Shown one piece after another: positions 1-10,371 of a stretch of 64,000 bases of DNA. Numbering within the stretch: the first letter of the stretch is position 1; each line of letters begins with the position of its first letter. The notes below the pieces were generated by a model. The model was given only the letters and a program-made list of their open reading frames with translations, did no database searches and was not told where the DNA came from. The stretch is from the NCBI GenBank assembly GCA_016711435.1, contig JADJSY010000005.1:124001-188000 (forward strand). Reading direction: 5' to 3'. Position numbers and translations under genes: made by a program. The DNA comes from Lewinellaceae bacterium (GTDB lineage Bacteria; Bacteroidota; Bacteroidia; Chitinophagales; Saprospiraceae).

Positions 1-281
1 GCCGACCGGATAGAATTGTACACGGGGCCTTTCGCGCATGATTTCAAACAAGACCCTGCGGCAGCCGTACGCACCTATACCGAAGCGGCAAAAACAGCCA
101 ATGAAATCGGGATCGGCATCAATGCCGGACATGACCTGAACCTGGAAAATTTAGGTTTTTTCAGGTTCACTGCCCGCAATTGCTGGAGGTTAGTATCGGT
201 CATGCACTCATATCGGATGCCCTTTATTTCGGGCTTTCCAACACGATTCGGATGTATTTGAGACAATTACAGACAAAATAA
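1..281 (+). CDS. pdxJ: Pyridoxine 5'-phosphate synthase, 3' end, frameshifted
   Basis: This is the C-terminal part of PdxJ, which condenses 1-deoxyxylulose 5-phosphate with 3-amino-2-oxopropyl phosphate to make pyridoxine 5'-phosphate in the cytoplasm. Frame 1 carries RIELYTGP and GINAGHDLNLENL, the family's closing motifs. The frame then derails, but the rest (EVSIGHALISDALYFGL, then NTIRMYLR) continues in frame 3 and stops at 279-281. The break lies in the T6 run near 155-160; one extra T would give a continuous NLGFFQVHCPQLLEV. The 5' end lies outside the window. The break is one of many similar apparent single-base deletions here, so I infer a sequencing undercall and a working gene. Confidence 0.88.
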
Positions 282-403
282 TGTAAATTTTGGTCTAAAA
301 AATTGAAAAACAAAATGAAATAACATCTTGTAAATCTGCTGTTTATGTAAAAAAGCAAGTCTTGACCCTGCCAACGGCAATGAAAAAAAATAAAATGTCG
401 TGT

Positions 404-431
404 TTTGTATGAAAGAAGGTTTTTACCTTTG
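404..431 (+). promoter_or_regulatory. Bacteroidota-type promoter upstream of first susC
   Basis: TACCTTTG at 424-431 matches the Bacteroidota -7 consensus TAnnTTTG. A TTTG at 404-407 could be the -33 element, with a somewhat short spacing of 16 bases. The start codon of susC lies about 380 bases downstream, so the transcript would have a long leader. Confidence 0.5.
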
Positions 432-496
432 CGATTGCAAAACCCACATCTATATATTTTTCTAATCGCGTACCATACCATATCAAATTTTCGGAA

Positions 497-552
497 GTCG
501 CAAAATGTTCATTTCTCTTTCAGGAGGGTGTCAATATTTTGCGGCTTTTTTG
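497..552 (+). terminator. Terminator-like hairpin in the leader of first susC
   Basis: CGCAAAAT (499-506) pairs with ATTTTGCG (536-543), extendable with G-U pairs, and is followed by GCTTTTTTG. It sits about 65-75 bases after the putative promoter and well before the susC start. That fits an attenuator or the end of a short leader RNA. The rest of 553-808 shows no gene. Confidence 0.5.
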
Positions 553-808
553 TTGCGCCTGAATCTTCTTTTCCCCGCAACTGTGGAGTGATTTATTTTT
601 AATCGCTCTGTTAAGCTACCATATCATTTTTCTTGAAGTCACCTGCGGAAGGTCGGTTTCCATTACTGGAACACTGCATCGCGTGTGGCTATTTTTTATG
701 CCTATCCGGTTCGGTACCAGCAGTGCCGGCAATTGCTTCCGTGTCTCCATTTCAATCCTTTACTGCTCGAACAAAATCACATTTTCGTTCACTTAAACTA
801 TTTAAATT

Positions 809-3800
809 ATGAAGCAATTGTTAACAACATTGTTGCTGCTGCTGGCAGTGTGTGGGACGAGTATGGCCCAACGTAAAATTACCGGCGTTGTAACAGGCGA
901 CGATGGTGAAACCCTCATTGGGGCTACTATCGCAATCAAAGGTGTTGCCCGAGGTACTTTAACCGACTTCAACGGCAAATACACACTCGAAGTGCCGGAT
1001 GGCGCCACTGCATTGGTGGTAACCTATACCGGGTACAAAACCCAGGAAATAGCTTTAGGCGCTTCCAACGCCATTGACGTTGTCCTGGAAACAGGTACAA
1101 GCCTCAGTGAGGTGGTGATCACAGCCACTGGCCTGACCCGCAACAAAAGTGATGTGGTGTATGCCAACCAAACTGTCAATTCGACCGACCTGAATTCAGT
1201 TACCAACAAAAGTGTGCTGAACGCCCTGCAAGGGAAAGTAGCCGGTGTTAAAATCGGTTCTGCTTCCGGCGCTGTAGGCGCTTCCACCCGGGTGGTATTG
1301 CGCGGTGAGACTTCTCTTACGCAGGGCAATAATGCCCTGATCGTGGTAGATGGCGTACCGGTGAACAACTCCACTGCTTCTGCCGGCGGTGGTTCCGAAA
1401 CACTAAACGGCAGTACCGGTAAAAATGGCGACCGCGACAACTATGTGGATTTTGGCAACCGCGGCAACGACATCAACCCGGACGACGTCGAGTCGGTTAC
1501 CGTACTGAAAGGCCCTGCCGCTACCACTTTGTACGGCTCCCGCGGTGGTTCGGGCGTTATCCTCGTTACCACGAAAAAAGGTAAAAAAGGAGATAAACCA
1601 AACATCTCGGTTTCCTCTTCTTATAGTGTGGAAGAAGCGTATGTGCTATTCCAGAACCAGGAAAAATTCGGTTCCGGTTATGCAACCTGTGGCGGTTGCG
1701 GCGGCAGTATCGTATTTTCATGGGTGAAAACTTTGCATGGGGACCCGAATTCGACGGCCAGCTGATTCCATGGACAACTGTTCCTGCCGAGTACAGCGCC
1801 GTGAAAAACAATGTTCAAAATTTCTTTGATATTGGCAACACAGCACGCAACAGCTTCGCTATTTCCGGCGGAACAGACAAGTACAGTTACTATGTGTCTT
1901 ATACCAATTTCAACAATGAAGGTGTCGTGCACAACACCAAACTGAACAAACACAACCTGTTGTTGAATGTGGGTTCCCAGTTTTCGCCAAAACTGCGCTC
2001 TGATTTTTCCATGAGTTATTCCAAACTCAAGCAGCGCGGCGCAACGGAAGGCGGTTACCCGTTCGGTTATTCTTCGGGCACACCTGCTCTTGCCTTTGCC
2101 ACCCAGACGCCCTCCAACATTCCGTTCAATGAATTGCGCGACTACAACAGCCCGTACCACGACTTCAAAGGTTTCTACGGACAGTATTCGATCAACCCAT
2201 ACTACATCCTCGACAAACAGGACGTAAGTAATACCGTGGATAATGTTATTTCCAGCGTTTCCTTGTCTTACATGCCGATCAAGGACCTGACGTTTACCGG
2301 TAAAGTGAGCACCAACTTTATTACGAGCAACGTAACGGAAAAAAACCCGAAGTTCAATTATGAATGATCACTTTCCTGGTCCGATGGCGTATTGGTAGAT
2401 GCAGGCCGGGGCGGTACTACTTTCAGCCTGGGTTCCTACAAAGAACAAACCAACCGTATTATCAACCTGGTTTATGATGTATACGGTACATATGCCAAAC
2501 AGTTGAATGATGATTTTAAACTGAATACGACCCTTGGTTTCAACTCCATCGATCAGGCGAATCGCGCAGTTGCCGGTTCTTCCGTAGGTGGTCTGGTTAT
2601 TCCTGAGTTTTATGACCTCACGAACTCGAAGAGGCTCCAAGGGCTACTGCATTCTCTGCGCAATACAGGATTTTCGGTGCTTATTCCAATACTTCTGTTG
2701 GTTATAAAAACTGGATTTTTGGTGAATATTCCGCCCGTCAGGACTTCTCCTCTACCCTGCCAAAAGGCAAACGAGGATTCTTCTACCAGGGTGGTGGTCT
2801 TTCTATCGTTCCGACCAATCTGGAAACAGTTGACCTCGGCGTTGTTCTTTCCTGAAATTCCGTGCAGGTCTCGGTTCCGCAGGTAAAGACGCACCGCAAT
2901 ACCGTTTGAATTCATACTACGGCCTCAACCCGACCTTGCTGGACCTGGGCGATGACTTCCAGATACGTTTCCCATTCAACGGCGTTCCTGCCGCACGGAA
3001 ACTGAACCTGATCGGCAACCCGGATCTGAAACCTGAACTTTCGGTTACTTCGGAATTCGGTGTCGACCTCGGATTTTTCAACAGCCGGGTTGAACTGGAA
3101 TACACCTATTACAACATCGATTCTAAAAACCAGATCGTCGATGCCAATATTCCATGGTCTTCCGGTTATGCCTTCGTGCCGCTCAATATCGGCCGGATGG
3201 TGAACAAGGGACATGAGCTTTCGATGAGACTGAATGTGGTGAGAACCAAGATGTTCGACTGGAAACTGTACGGTACCTGGTCGAAAAACTACAACGTGGT
3301 AAAAGAGATCATCAAAAATGATCTTGAAACAGACGAATTGAATATCATCACCAATTTTTCACACTTTGCAGGCCACGGTTCTTTGAACCTGGTGGCTGCG
3401 GAAGGTTTGCCGTTCGGTACTTTCAAAGGCACTACTTATGTGCATGATGACCAGGGCCGCGTCGTAGTAGACGCCGTTGGTAATCCGATACAAAGCCCGA
3501 CTGCAGAATACCTGGGCAGTTATCAGCCCGATTTCCTGGCTACGCTGGGTACGGAACTGATGATCAACAGGCGCCTGTCTATTCGCGCGCTGCTGGATGG
3601 CAAAAAAGGTGGCGTATTCTATTCCGGCACCAAACTGAGCACAGAAAACAACGGCACAGCTCTTACAACGCTTATCGGCGACCGCCAGAATTTCGTAGTT
3701 GAAAACAGCGTACAGGCCGACGGCACTGGCGGCTTTACCGTAAACTCTACGGAAACAAATTCCTATGCTTATTTCAGAGGCCAGCCTGCCGGTTCCTACC

Positions 3801-4054
3801 TGCTGGATGCTTCCTACCTGAAATTGCGCGAACTCGCTGTTTCTTATAGCATTCCTACAGGCAAAATGGGTGCATTCAAAAGCATCACAGTGGGTGTTTT
3901 TGCTAAAAACCTGAAATACTGGGTAGCCAAAGAAAACACCTTTGCCGATCCTGAAGTGGGTGGCGTAGGCGCTGCTTCCGATGCCGCAGGTATTGAAACC
4001 ACCACCACTCCAACTTCCAAAAGTTTTGGCGCAGAGCTGAGACTTAATTTCTAA
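809..4054 (+). pseudogene. SusC/RagA-family TonB-dependent outer-membrane receptor, broken reading frame
   Basis: An outer-membrane transporter of the SusC family, which pairs with a SusD lipoprotein and imports oligomers using TonB energy. The start at 809 gives a signal peptide ending near TSMAQ, a carboxypeptidase-regulatory-like beta domain (KITGVVTGDDGETLIGATI) and a plug domain ending LYGSRGGSGVILVTTKKG. The frame then breaks: a shift near 1712-1727, an in-frame TGA at 2365-2367, a shift near 2625-2632, and a shift near 2845-2852. All three shifts behave as one-base deletions, and the final part (2849-4054) is back in the starting frame with a normal barrel end (SKSFGAELRLNF). Conceptual length is about 1080 residues, normal for the family. 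The shifts may be sequencing errors. The TGA cannot be explained by a deletion, so true inactivation is possible. Confidence 0.85.
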
Positions 4055-4073
4055 TCAAAAAAAGACAACAGCA

Positions 4074-5543
4074 ATGAATACGCATAAATTCAAATTCATA
4101 TTAATGCTGGTTTTGGGCCTGGTTTTTCCTTTCACGTCTTGTAAGGATTACCTGGATGTCAACGTCAACCCTAACCAGTCCTCTACTTCCCGTATCGACC
4201 TGCAACTCTCAGGCGCCATTGTGGGCACATCAATCGGTATCGGACAACGTATTTTTCCGGAACTCGGCGTATGGTGTCAATACCAGACAGGCGGCCCAGG
4301 TGTTGCTTTGAGCGACTGGGATCAGAACAAATTGAGCGCCTCGGAATGTGATGAATTGTTCAGAGAATTGTACAGAAGCAGTTCAAACCTGAATTATATC
4401 ATCAATAAATCTACCGAACTCAACTACATAGCCATCGCAAAAATTCTCCGGGCCAATAATTTCCATATTTGCGCGGATGTATTCGGCGATATACCCTACA
4501 CTGAAGCGCTAAGTGGCGATATTGAAGATGGCTCCATCCTGCACCCCAGGTTTGAAAGCGCCAAGGATGTCGTATATCCTGCGATCGAAAGTGAATTACT
4601 GGAAGCGATCGACCTGATCTCCAGGGGGGATGTTTTTATCCATCCTGGCGCTGACGACCTGATTTACCATGGCGATATGGAACTGTGGAACAAGTTCGCC
4701 CACTCTTTGTTGCTGAAAGTTTACCTGCGCCAGGGCGCTGCAGGCCAGGCTAAGGCGGCGGCACTGTATACAAGCGATGACCAGTTTATCCTATCGAATG
4801 ATGAAGCGGCAAAGGTTTCATTCCCGGGTGGATCTGCGGGCAGCAATCCTTTCTGGAATACTGCAAAAAGTTCTGCATTGGGCAATTATTATGTGGCTAC
4901 CACTACAATGATGGACTACCTGAACGCTACACAGGATCCGCGCCTCGACGCATTTTTTGACCCAACTCCCGCCGGTGCGCACGCCGCATTGTATCCCGGA
5001 GATATCCAGAGCCAGCCGCTCACTGCAACCTTCTCTTCGCCAGCCGGCGCTAAAGATCCAACAGGAGGGCTGTTATTCAGCCCGACTGCTCCTGTATTTT
5101 TGATTTCCGCATGGGAAAGCAACTTGCTGCTGGCGGAAGCTGCTGCAAGAGGCTGGATCGCTGCTGATGCCGATGCGCTGTATGCTGATGCCGTACATGC
5201 CAATTTTGATTACGCCGGACTGGATGCAACTGCTGCCGACGATTACCTGGCTGCCGGTGGCGCGATCAACGCAAGCAATAAGATCAAATCCATAGCCATT
5301 CAGAAATGGGTTTGTATGAACGGCACACAACCTATCGAGTCATGGATCGAAACCCGGAGACTGGACAGCCCTGCAACACCGATTTTCGCATCGCCGGGCG
5401 GTTTGTTCAAATCACCGACCAGCAACTCTTTGGGAGTTGGCATTTACCCAAGCATTTTGCCCTATTCGGAAAATGAACAGAGCCTGAACCAGAATTTCCC
5501 CGGACAGAATGCACTCACGGATAAAGTGTTCTGGGATAATTAA
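4074..5543 (+). CDS. SusD/RagB-family surface lipoprotein
   Basis: The outer-membrane lipoprotein partner of the preceding SusC; SusD proteins lid the SusC barrel and bind substrate outside the cell. A lipobox (FPFTSC) puts the lipidated cysteine at residue 23, followed by KDYLDVNVNPNQ, typical of the SusD-like-2 group. Helical TPR-like content follows (LAEAAARGWI) and the end is the usual KVFWDN. The length of 489 aa is normal. It starts 19 bases after the susC stop, so the two are surely cotranscribed. The substrate cannot be read from the sequence. No glycoside hydrolase sits beside it, so peptide, glycan or other ligands are all possible. Confidence 0.93.
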   Translation: MNTHKFKFILMLVLGLVFPFTSCKDYLDVNVNPNQSSTSRIDLQLSGAIVGTSIGIGQRIFPELGVWCQYQTGGPGVALSDWDQNKLSASECDELFRELYRSSSNLNYIINKSTELNYIAIAKILRANNFHICADVFGDIPYTEALSGDIEDGSILHPRFESAKDVVYPAIESELLEAIDLISRGDVFIHPGADDLIYHGDMELWNKFAHSLLLKVYLRQGAAGQAKAAALYTSDDQFILSNDEAAKVSFPGGSAGSNPFWNTAKSSALGNYYVATTTMMDYLNATQDPRLDAFFDPTPAGAHAALYPGDIQSQPLTATFSSPAGAKDPTGGLLFSPTAPVFLISAWESNLLLAEAAARGWIAADADALYADAVHANFDYAGLDATAADDYLAAGGAINASNKIKSIAIQKWVCMNGTQPIESWIETRRLDSPATPIFASPGGLFKSPTSNSLGVGIYPSILPYSENEQSLNQNFPGQNALTDKVFWDN

Positions 5544-5555
5544 CAAGTTTATAAA

Positions 5556-5668
5556 GGTTGATGAGGGTTTGAAGGTTTGAAAAGTTTGATGGTTTGAGGT
5601 GGTACCTCACGGCTTGGGTTACCACCTCAAACCATCAAACTTTTCAAACCTTCAAACCCTCATCAACC
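5556..5668. repeat. Intergenic long hairpin (GGTTTGAAGGTTTGA-type arms)
   Basis: Left arm 5556-5606 and right arm 5617-5668 are reverse complements with about 46 uninterrupted pairs and a loop of about 10 bases. The arms are built of degenerate GGTTTGA / GGTTGATGA words. It lies between a SusD stop and the next lipoprotein start on the same strand, so a simple terminator role would split this operon. Confidence 0.9.
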
Positions 5669-5694
5669 CTCATCATTCACAAATTCAATCCATT

Positions 5695-6518
5695 ATGAAA
5701 AATAAAATTCTCAATCTTTCTGTCCTTGTAGGAGGCTGTTTTTTACTGATGATGGCCTGCCATAAGATAGAGGACAATGACTCTGTTGTTATAGCTACCT
5801 CTATTCCATTTATTGCTGTCCAGAATGTCAACAGCGCTTATGTATATGGAGAGGGGCAAACCAGTATTTATTCGGATCTCCCGGATGTACTTGCCATTGC
5901 AGTTGACACAATAGTAGGTTTTGAAGGAGGATATGGCGGCAAAACCGGCATGGACTCCATCAAAATATTGAAAAGCGATATCACCGAATGGCCTGATACC
6001 GTCAGCCTTGGCGGGAAGACTCTTTCCCTAGGAAGTATAACAGAGCGAACTACAAAGTCACGACCGGAACGAATATCGTTATTGCAGGCGCTATTCCGAA
6101 CCCCGGCCCGACTGCTCTGGAAGGCAATTACCTGAGAGCCGCTACTGGTTACATCCTTCAAATAAAAAAGGTGTTCAACGGCGTTTATGTTATTGACAAC
6201 CCGGGCGGTGCGGCTTCCGTGGCTCCGTTCCCTTACCTGTTGTACAACCATAAAAGTTCTTCCGGCGCCGACAGCCTTGTTTTCCCAATTCAGCCCAACC
6301 CATGCGGTACGGCCACGCAATTGGTATCTCCCACGGCGCCTAATGACTTAACAAGCGCAGTTTATACGGCGCAGCATACGCCCAAAATAACTTCCATGTC
6401 GCCGTTAACGTTGAGCTGGAAGGTATTCACGTTCGGCGCCGTACGCACAACAGCCGCTCATAACTCCGCTTCCGTTTGCCAGTGGGGCTTGGCTGTCAGA
6501 ACGTTTATAAAACAGTAA
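5695..6518 (+). CDS. Hypothetical lipoprotein downstream of susCD, frameshifted
   Basis: Unrecognised protein with a lipoprotein signal (FLLMMAC, Cys at residue 22). It follows susD, the position often held by a surface-exposed binding lipoprotein of the same uptake system; that role is inferred from place only. The first frame (5695-6040) reads to LSLGSITER and is then lost. The remainder (ANYKVTTGTNIVIAGAIPNP through to FIKQ at 6518) is in a frame consistent with one missing base near 6035-6045. Together they give about 274 residues. The end has a compact beta-like stretch (TLSWKVFTFGAVRT) that could be a domain terminus. The intact 115-codon frame at 6171-6518 is the tail of this gene, not a separate gene. 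Confidence 0.65.
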
Positions 6519-6520
6519 CG

Positions 6521-6720
6521 GTGTGTCGTGTATGGTGTTTCGGGGGCTTCGCCTGAACCACTCACAATTACCTAAAAGTAGCGTATTTTAAAAATGCGTG
6601 ACACGTCTTATATAATTAATTGATTATCAATGTTATAACAAAGATGTGCCACACTTATTGGCAACTGTGAGTAGCTTAGGCGAAGCACTCCGAAACACTA
6701 AACACTATACACGAAACACC
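6521..6720. repeat. Intergenic nested hairpin (GTGTTTAGTG / CACTAAACAC type)
   Basis: Outer arms 6521-6572 and 6660-6720 are imperfect reverse complements that share a GGCTTCGCC core. An inner pair (GACACGTCTT near 6600 against AAGATGTGCC near 6645) encloses TTGATTATCAA. Related arms occur at 26901-27081 and 34589-35048. Confidence 0.75.
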
Positions 6721-6900
6721 ATTTTTTTATTTCCCACAGCGCCCGGGTCGGGCAACAAAATATCACGTCTGCGCAGTGCCGCAGCGAAAAAACGCTTATT
6801 TGGACAAAACATCCCAATCGAACCTATTACCTTCATATTCTGCAAGTTAGATGCGGATATAGTGTCGTGACATTTGGCTGATTTACAAAAAGAAAAGATT

Positions 6901-6936
6901 TTTGTACAAAATTCCTGATGAATCGCACTACCTTTG
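6901..6936 (+). promoter_or_regulatory. Bacteroidota-type promoter upstream of second susC
   Basis: TACCTTTG at 6929-6936 fits the -7 consensus; TTTG at 6901-6904 may be the -33 element, with a rather long spacing of 24. The bases just after it (TGCAAAA, then TAATCGC and CTACCA) resemble those after the first susC promoter at 424. Confidence 0.5.
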
Positions 6937-7000
6937 AGTGTGCAAAAAACGAATTTGCAAAATATTATAATCGCATCCTTCTACCAATCAAACTTGCGAA

Positions 7001-7056
7001 AGGGCTATTGCCGATACGAACGCGTCGTGTTCTATCGGCAGTAGCCTTTTGTATTT
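7001..7056 (+). terminator. Terminator-like hairpin in the leader of second susC
   Basis: GGGCTATTGCCGATA (7002-7016) pairs with TATCGGCAGTAGCC (7033-7046), then TTTTGTATTTT. It stands about 65 bases after the promoter and about 90 bases before the susC start, the same arrangement as in the first susC leader. Confidence 0.6.
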
Positions 7057-7144
7057 TATATCATTTTTTTAATCGTAGTTCATGCCGGGGATTTCATAAA
7101 CCTGAGCAGTAATACACATTTTTTAACCAAATTCATCTTTTTGT

Positions 7145-10100
7145 ATGAAACGATTATTTACCACCATTTTTATGGTGCTTGCCGTAGCAGGGTTTGCCCT
7201 GGCGCAGCGCACCGTAACTGGTACGATCGCCGGCGATGACGGCGATGTACTCATTGGCGCATCGGTAGCCGTAAAAGGAGCTCCCGGTGTTGGCACCCGC
7301 ACTGACGTCAATGGTCAGTATTCCTTAAAAGTACCTGCCGAAAATAACACGCTGGTGATTACCTACACCGGCTATCAGACGCAGGAAATTGTACTCGGCG
7401 TTTCCAACGTACAGGACATCATTATGGTTTCCGGCCAGATTCTGCAGGAAGCCGTTGTTACAGCAATGGGTATTTCCCGTTACAAAAACGAGCTGGCCTA
7501 TTCCGCTCAAAAAGTGGAAGGGGAAGACCTTACCAGAACACGCGACAACAACGTAGTGAATTCGCTCGCGGGTAAAGTAGCCGGTCTGGAAATCAAACGC
7601 AACAACTCACTCGGCGGTTCTACCAACGTAGTACTGCGGGGCAACAAGTCGCTGACCGGTAACAACCAGGCGCTGTTTGTTGTAGACGGTGTTCCGGTTG
7701 ACAACTCCAACTCCAACACCGCCAACCAGAGAACAGGCCGCGGCGGTTATGACTACGGCAATGCTGCCGCCGACATCAATGCAGATGACGTGGAATCTGT
7801 AACGGTGCTGAAAGGCGCTGCTGCAACGGCTTTGTACGGCTCCCGTGCTTCTAACGGCGTGGTGATGATCAACACCAAAAAAGGCCGCAAGGGAAAAGGT
7901 ATCGGCGTTAGCATCAATGCCGGTATGAATGCAGGCACCTACGACAAAAGCACCTTTATCACATACCAGGATAAATACGGCGCCGGTTACGGCCAGTATT
8001 ATGAAGACGATTCAGGTTACTTCCTGAGCCGCGACATCAATGAAGATGGTACGGACGACCTCGTGGCGACTACCAGCGAAGATGCGTCATATGGCGCGCC
8101 TTTCAATGCCAGCCAACTGGTTTACCAATGGGATGCATTCGACCCAAGTTCGCCCAACTTTGGTAAAGCGACTCCATGGGTGGCTGCCGCCAACGGCCCC
8201 GCTTCCATTTTTGAAACGGCGCTCGGTACCAACAACAGCATCATGATCGATGGCAGCACCGATAAGGGCTACTTCAAACTCGGCTACACCAAAACCACGG
8301 ACAAAGGTATTATGCCCAACAGCCGTATCGATAAGGATATGGTCAACTTTGGCGCATCGTACAACCTGACGGAGAAACTGAACATATTTTCTTCCATCAA
8401 CTTCACTGCTATCGATGGCAGAGGCCGCTACGGTTCAGGTTATGACTCGAAAAACCTGATGGGGAACTTCCGCCAATGGTGGCAGACCAACGTAGACGTA
8501 CAGGAACAGCGGGCTGCTTACGAACGCACGCAGCAAAACGTAACCTGGAACTGGACTGACCCCACCGATTTGACGCCGATCTATTGGGACAATCCATACT
8601 GGACGCGGGAAGAGAACTTCAGCACGGATCACCGCAATCGTTACTTCGGCTACCTCGGTTTCACGTATAACCTGACCAGCTGGTTTGATCTGACCGGTCG
8701 TGTATCGATCGACCAGTTCGACGAGATACAGGAAGAACGTATTGCAGTAGGTAGTGTCGACGTTTCCCAGTATTCCCGTTTCAACCGGAATTTCCAGGAG
8801 AAAAACTTCGATCTGCTCGGCCAATTCAAACCATTTGAACTGACTGACAACCTGAAATTCGACGCCCTGATCGGTGGTAATATCCGCCGCTCCAGCTTAG
8901 CAACGATCCGCGCTACGACCAATGGCGGTATTTCTATTCCACGGCTTTACTCGCTTGGCAACTCGACCAATTCTCTGATAGCGCCTACTGAAGTAGCCAA
9001 TGAATTGCAGGTAAACGGTATTTTCGCTAAAGCCGGATTTGTGTACGATAGCTGGGCGATCCTCGACTTGAGTATCCGCCGCGACCAGGCCTCTTCTTTG
9101 CCTGAGGAGAACAACGCCTATATCTATCCTTCGGCTTCTTTGGGTATTGTATTCTCCGAGTTCTTTAACGCAAACAAGAACGTTACTTTTGGCAAACTCC
9201 GCCTGAACTATGCGGAAGTCGGCAATGCAGCACCTCCATTGAGCGTATTAGACGTGTACGACGTAAATGCCCCATTCGGCAACCTGAATGTGTCCCTGCC
9301 GGTGACTAAAAACAACCCGGACCTGAAAGAAGAACGTACCAAAGGTTTTGAAGCCGGCCTGGAAATGCGTTTTCTGTCGGATAAAATTGGTTTTGACGTA
9401 ACGTACTACAAACAGAATACCATCGACCAGATTTACCCTGCTGCCGTGTCGAGAGCAACCGGTTTCTTCTCCAAGTTTATCAATGCAGGCGATGTAGAGA
9501 ACACAGGCGTAGAAGTATCGCTGTACTTCCGTCCGGTTCATACCCGCGACTTTGACTGGCGTATAGACCTGAACTGGGCGCGCAACCGCAATAAAGTAAT
9601 TGATCTGGGCGGTATTCAAAACCTCCAACTGGCATCCTTCCAGGGCGGTATTTCTGTCAACGCAGCAGTGGGCGAACCTTACGGCACCATCAAAGGCAAT
9701 GATTACCAATACCTGAACGGTGAGAAAATTGTATCGGCTACTACCGGCAGATATTTGTTCTCCGCTACTTCCGATATTATTATCGGCAACGTGAATCCGG
9801 ACTGGATCGGTGGTATTACGAATACCCTCCGCTACAAAAACGTGTCTTTGGGTTTCCTGATCGATGTGAAAAAAGGTGGAGATATGTTCTCGCTCGACCT
9901 GTACTACGGTCTGGCAACAGGTTTGTATCCTGAAACAGCAGGAAACAATGAACTGGGCAACCCAATCCGCAACCCGGTCAGTGCAGGTGGCGGTTTGTTG
10001 CTGCCAGGTGTTAAAGCAGACGGAACGCCAAATACTACCCGCGCCAGCGCGGTGAACTATGGTCTGCAAGGTTATGCAAGAAACCCTGCAGCTGCATTCG

Positions 10101-10354
10101 TATACGATGCCAGCTTCGTGAAATTGCGCGAAGTGAACTTAAACTTCGATCTCCCGAGCAAAATATTGGGCGATAAAAAATACGTGAAAGGTATCACGAT
10201 CGGCGCGTATGGACGCAACCTGTGGATCATCCACAAAAATACCCCATATTCTGATCCGGAAGACGGTTTGAGCTCAGGTAATGTACAGGGCTACCAATCA
10301 GGCAGCTACCCTGCTGTTCGTACCGTGGGTGTCAACCTCAACGTTAAATTCTAA
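7145..10354 (+). CDS. SusC/RagA-family TonB-dependent outer-membrane receptor
   Basis: Intact 1069-aa receptor that should import a bulky nutrient across the outer membrane with its SusD partner. Residues 1-20 are a signal peptide ending ALA before Gln21. Residues 22-105 form the carboxypeptidase-regulatory-like domain (TVTGTIAGDDGDVLIGASV). Residues about 110-255 form the plug, with LRGNKSLTGNNQALFVVDGV and ending ALYGSRASNGVVMINTKKG. The remainder is a 22-strand barrel ending VNLNVKF with a terminal aromatic residue. The first 100 residues are clearly paralogous to the receptor at 809. susD follows after 17 bases. Expression is probably through the long leader at 6937-7144. Confidence 0.95.
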   Translation: MKRLFTTIFMVLAVAGFALAQRTVTGTIAGDDGDVLIGASVAVKGAPGVGTRTDVNGQYSLKVPAENNTLVITYTGYQTQEIVLGVSNVQDIIMVSGQILQEAVVTAMGISRYKNELAYSAQKVEGEDLTRTRDNNVVNSLAGKVAGLEIKRNNSLGGSTNVVLRGNKSLTGNNQALFVVDGVPVDNSNSNTANQRTGRGGYDYGNAAADINADDVESVTVLKGAAATALYGSRASNGVVMINTKKGRKGKGIGVSINAGMNAGTYDKSTFITYQDKYGAGYGQYYEDDSGYFLSRDINEDGTDDLVATTSEDASYGAPFNASQLVYQWDAFDPSSPNFGKATPWVAAANGPASIFETALGTNNSIMIDGSTDKGYFKLGYTKTTDKGIMPNSRIDKDMVNFGASYNLTEKLNIFSSINFTAIDGRGRYGSGYDSKNLMGNFRQWWQTNVDVQEQRAAYERTQQNVTWNWTDPTDLTPIYWDNPYWTREENFSTDHRNRYFGYLGFTYNLTSWFDLTGRVSIDQFDEIQEERIAVGSVDVSQYSRFNRNFQEKNFDLLGQFKPFELTDNLKFDALIGGNIRRSSLATIRATTNGGISIPRLYSLGNSTNSLIAPTEVANELQVNGIFAKAGFVYDSWAILDLSIRRDQASSLPEENNAYIYPSASLGIVFSEFFNANKNVTFGKLRLNYAEVGNAAPPLSVLDVYDVNAPFGNLNVSLPVTKNNPDLKEERTKGFEAGLEMRFLSDKIGFDVTYYKQNTIDQIYPAAVSRATGFFSKFINAGDVENTGVEVSLYFRPVHTRDFDWRIDLNWARNRNKVIDLGGIQNLQLASFQGGISVNAAVGEPYGTIKGNDYQYLNGEKIVSATTGRYLFSATSDIIIGNVNPDWIGGITNTLRYKNVSLGFLIDVKKGGDMFSLDLYYGLATGLYPETAGNNELGNPIRNPVSAGGGLLLPGVKADGTPNTTRASAVNYGLQGYARNPAAAFVYDASFVKLREVNLNFDLPSKILGDKKYVKGITIGAYGRNLWIIHKNTPYSDPEDGLSSGNVQGYQSGSYPAVRTVGVNLNVKF

Positions 10355-10371
10355 CAAAAACAACAGTACGT

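Noticed and set aside
809..4054. Reassigned TGA codon as explanation of the susC stop
   Set aside because: Many intact genes here end in TGA, so the standard code applies.
6646..7112. Two short plus-strand frames (6646-6870 and 6918-7112)
   Set aside because: They run through an inverted repeat and the susC leader hairpin and show no coding character.
9248..10069. 273-codon open frame antisense to the second susC
   Set aside because: It is a shadow of a strongly coding frame, lacks family features and has a composition set by the opposite strand.
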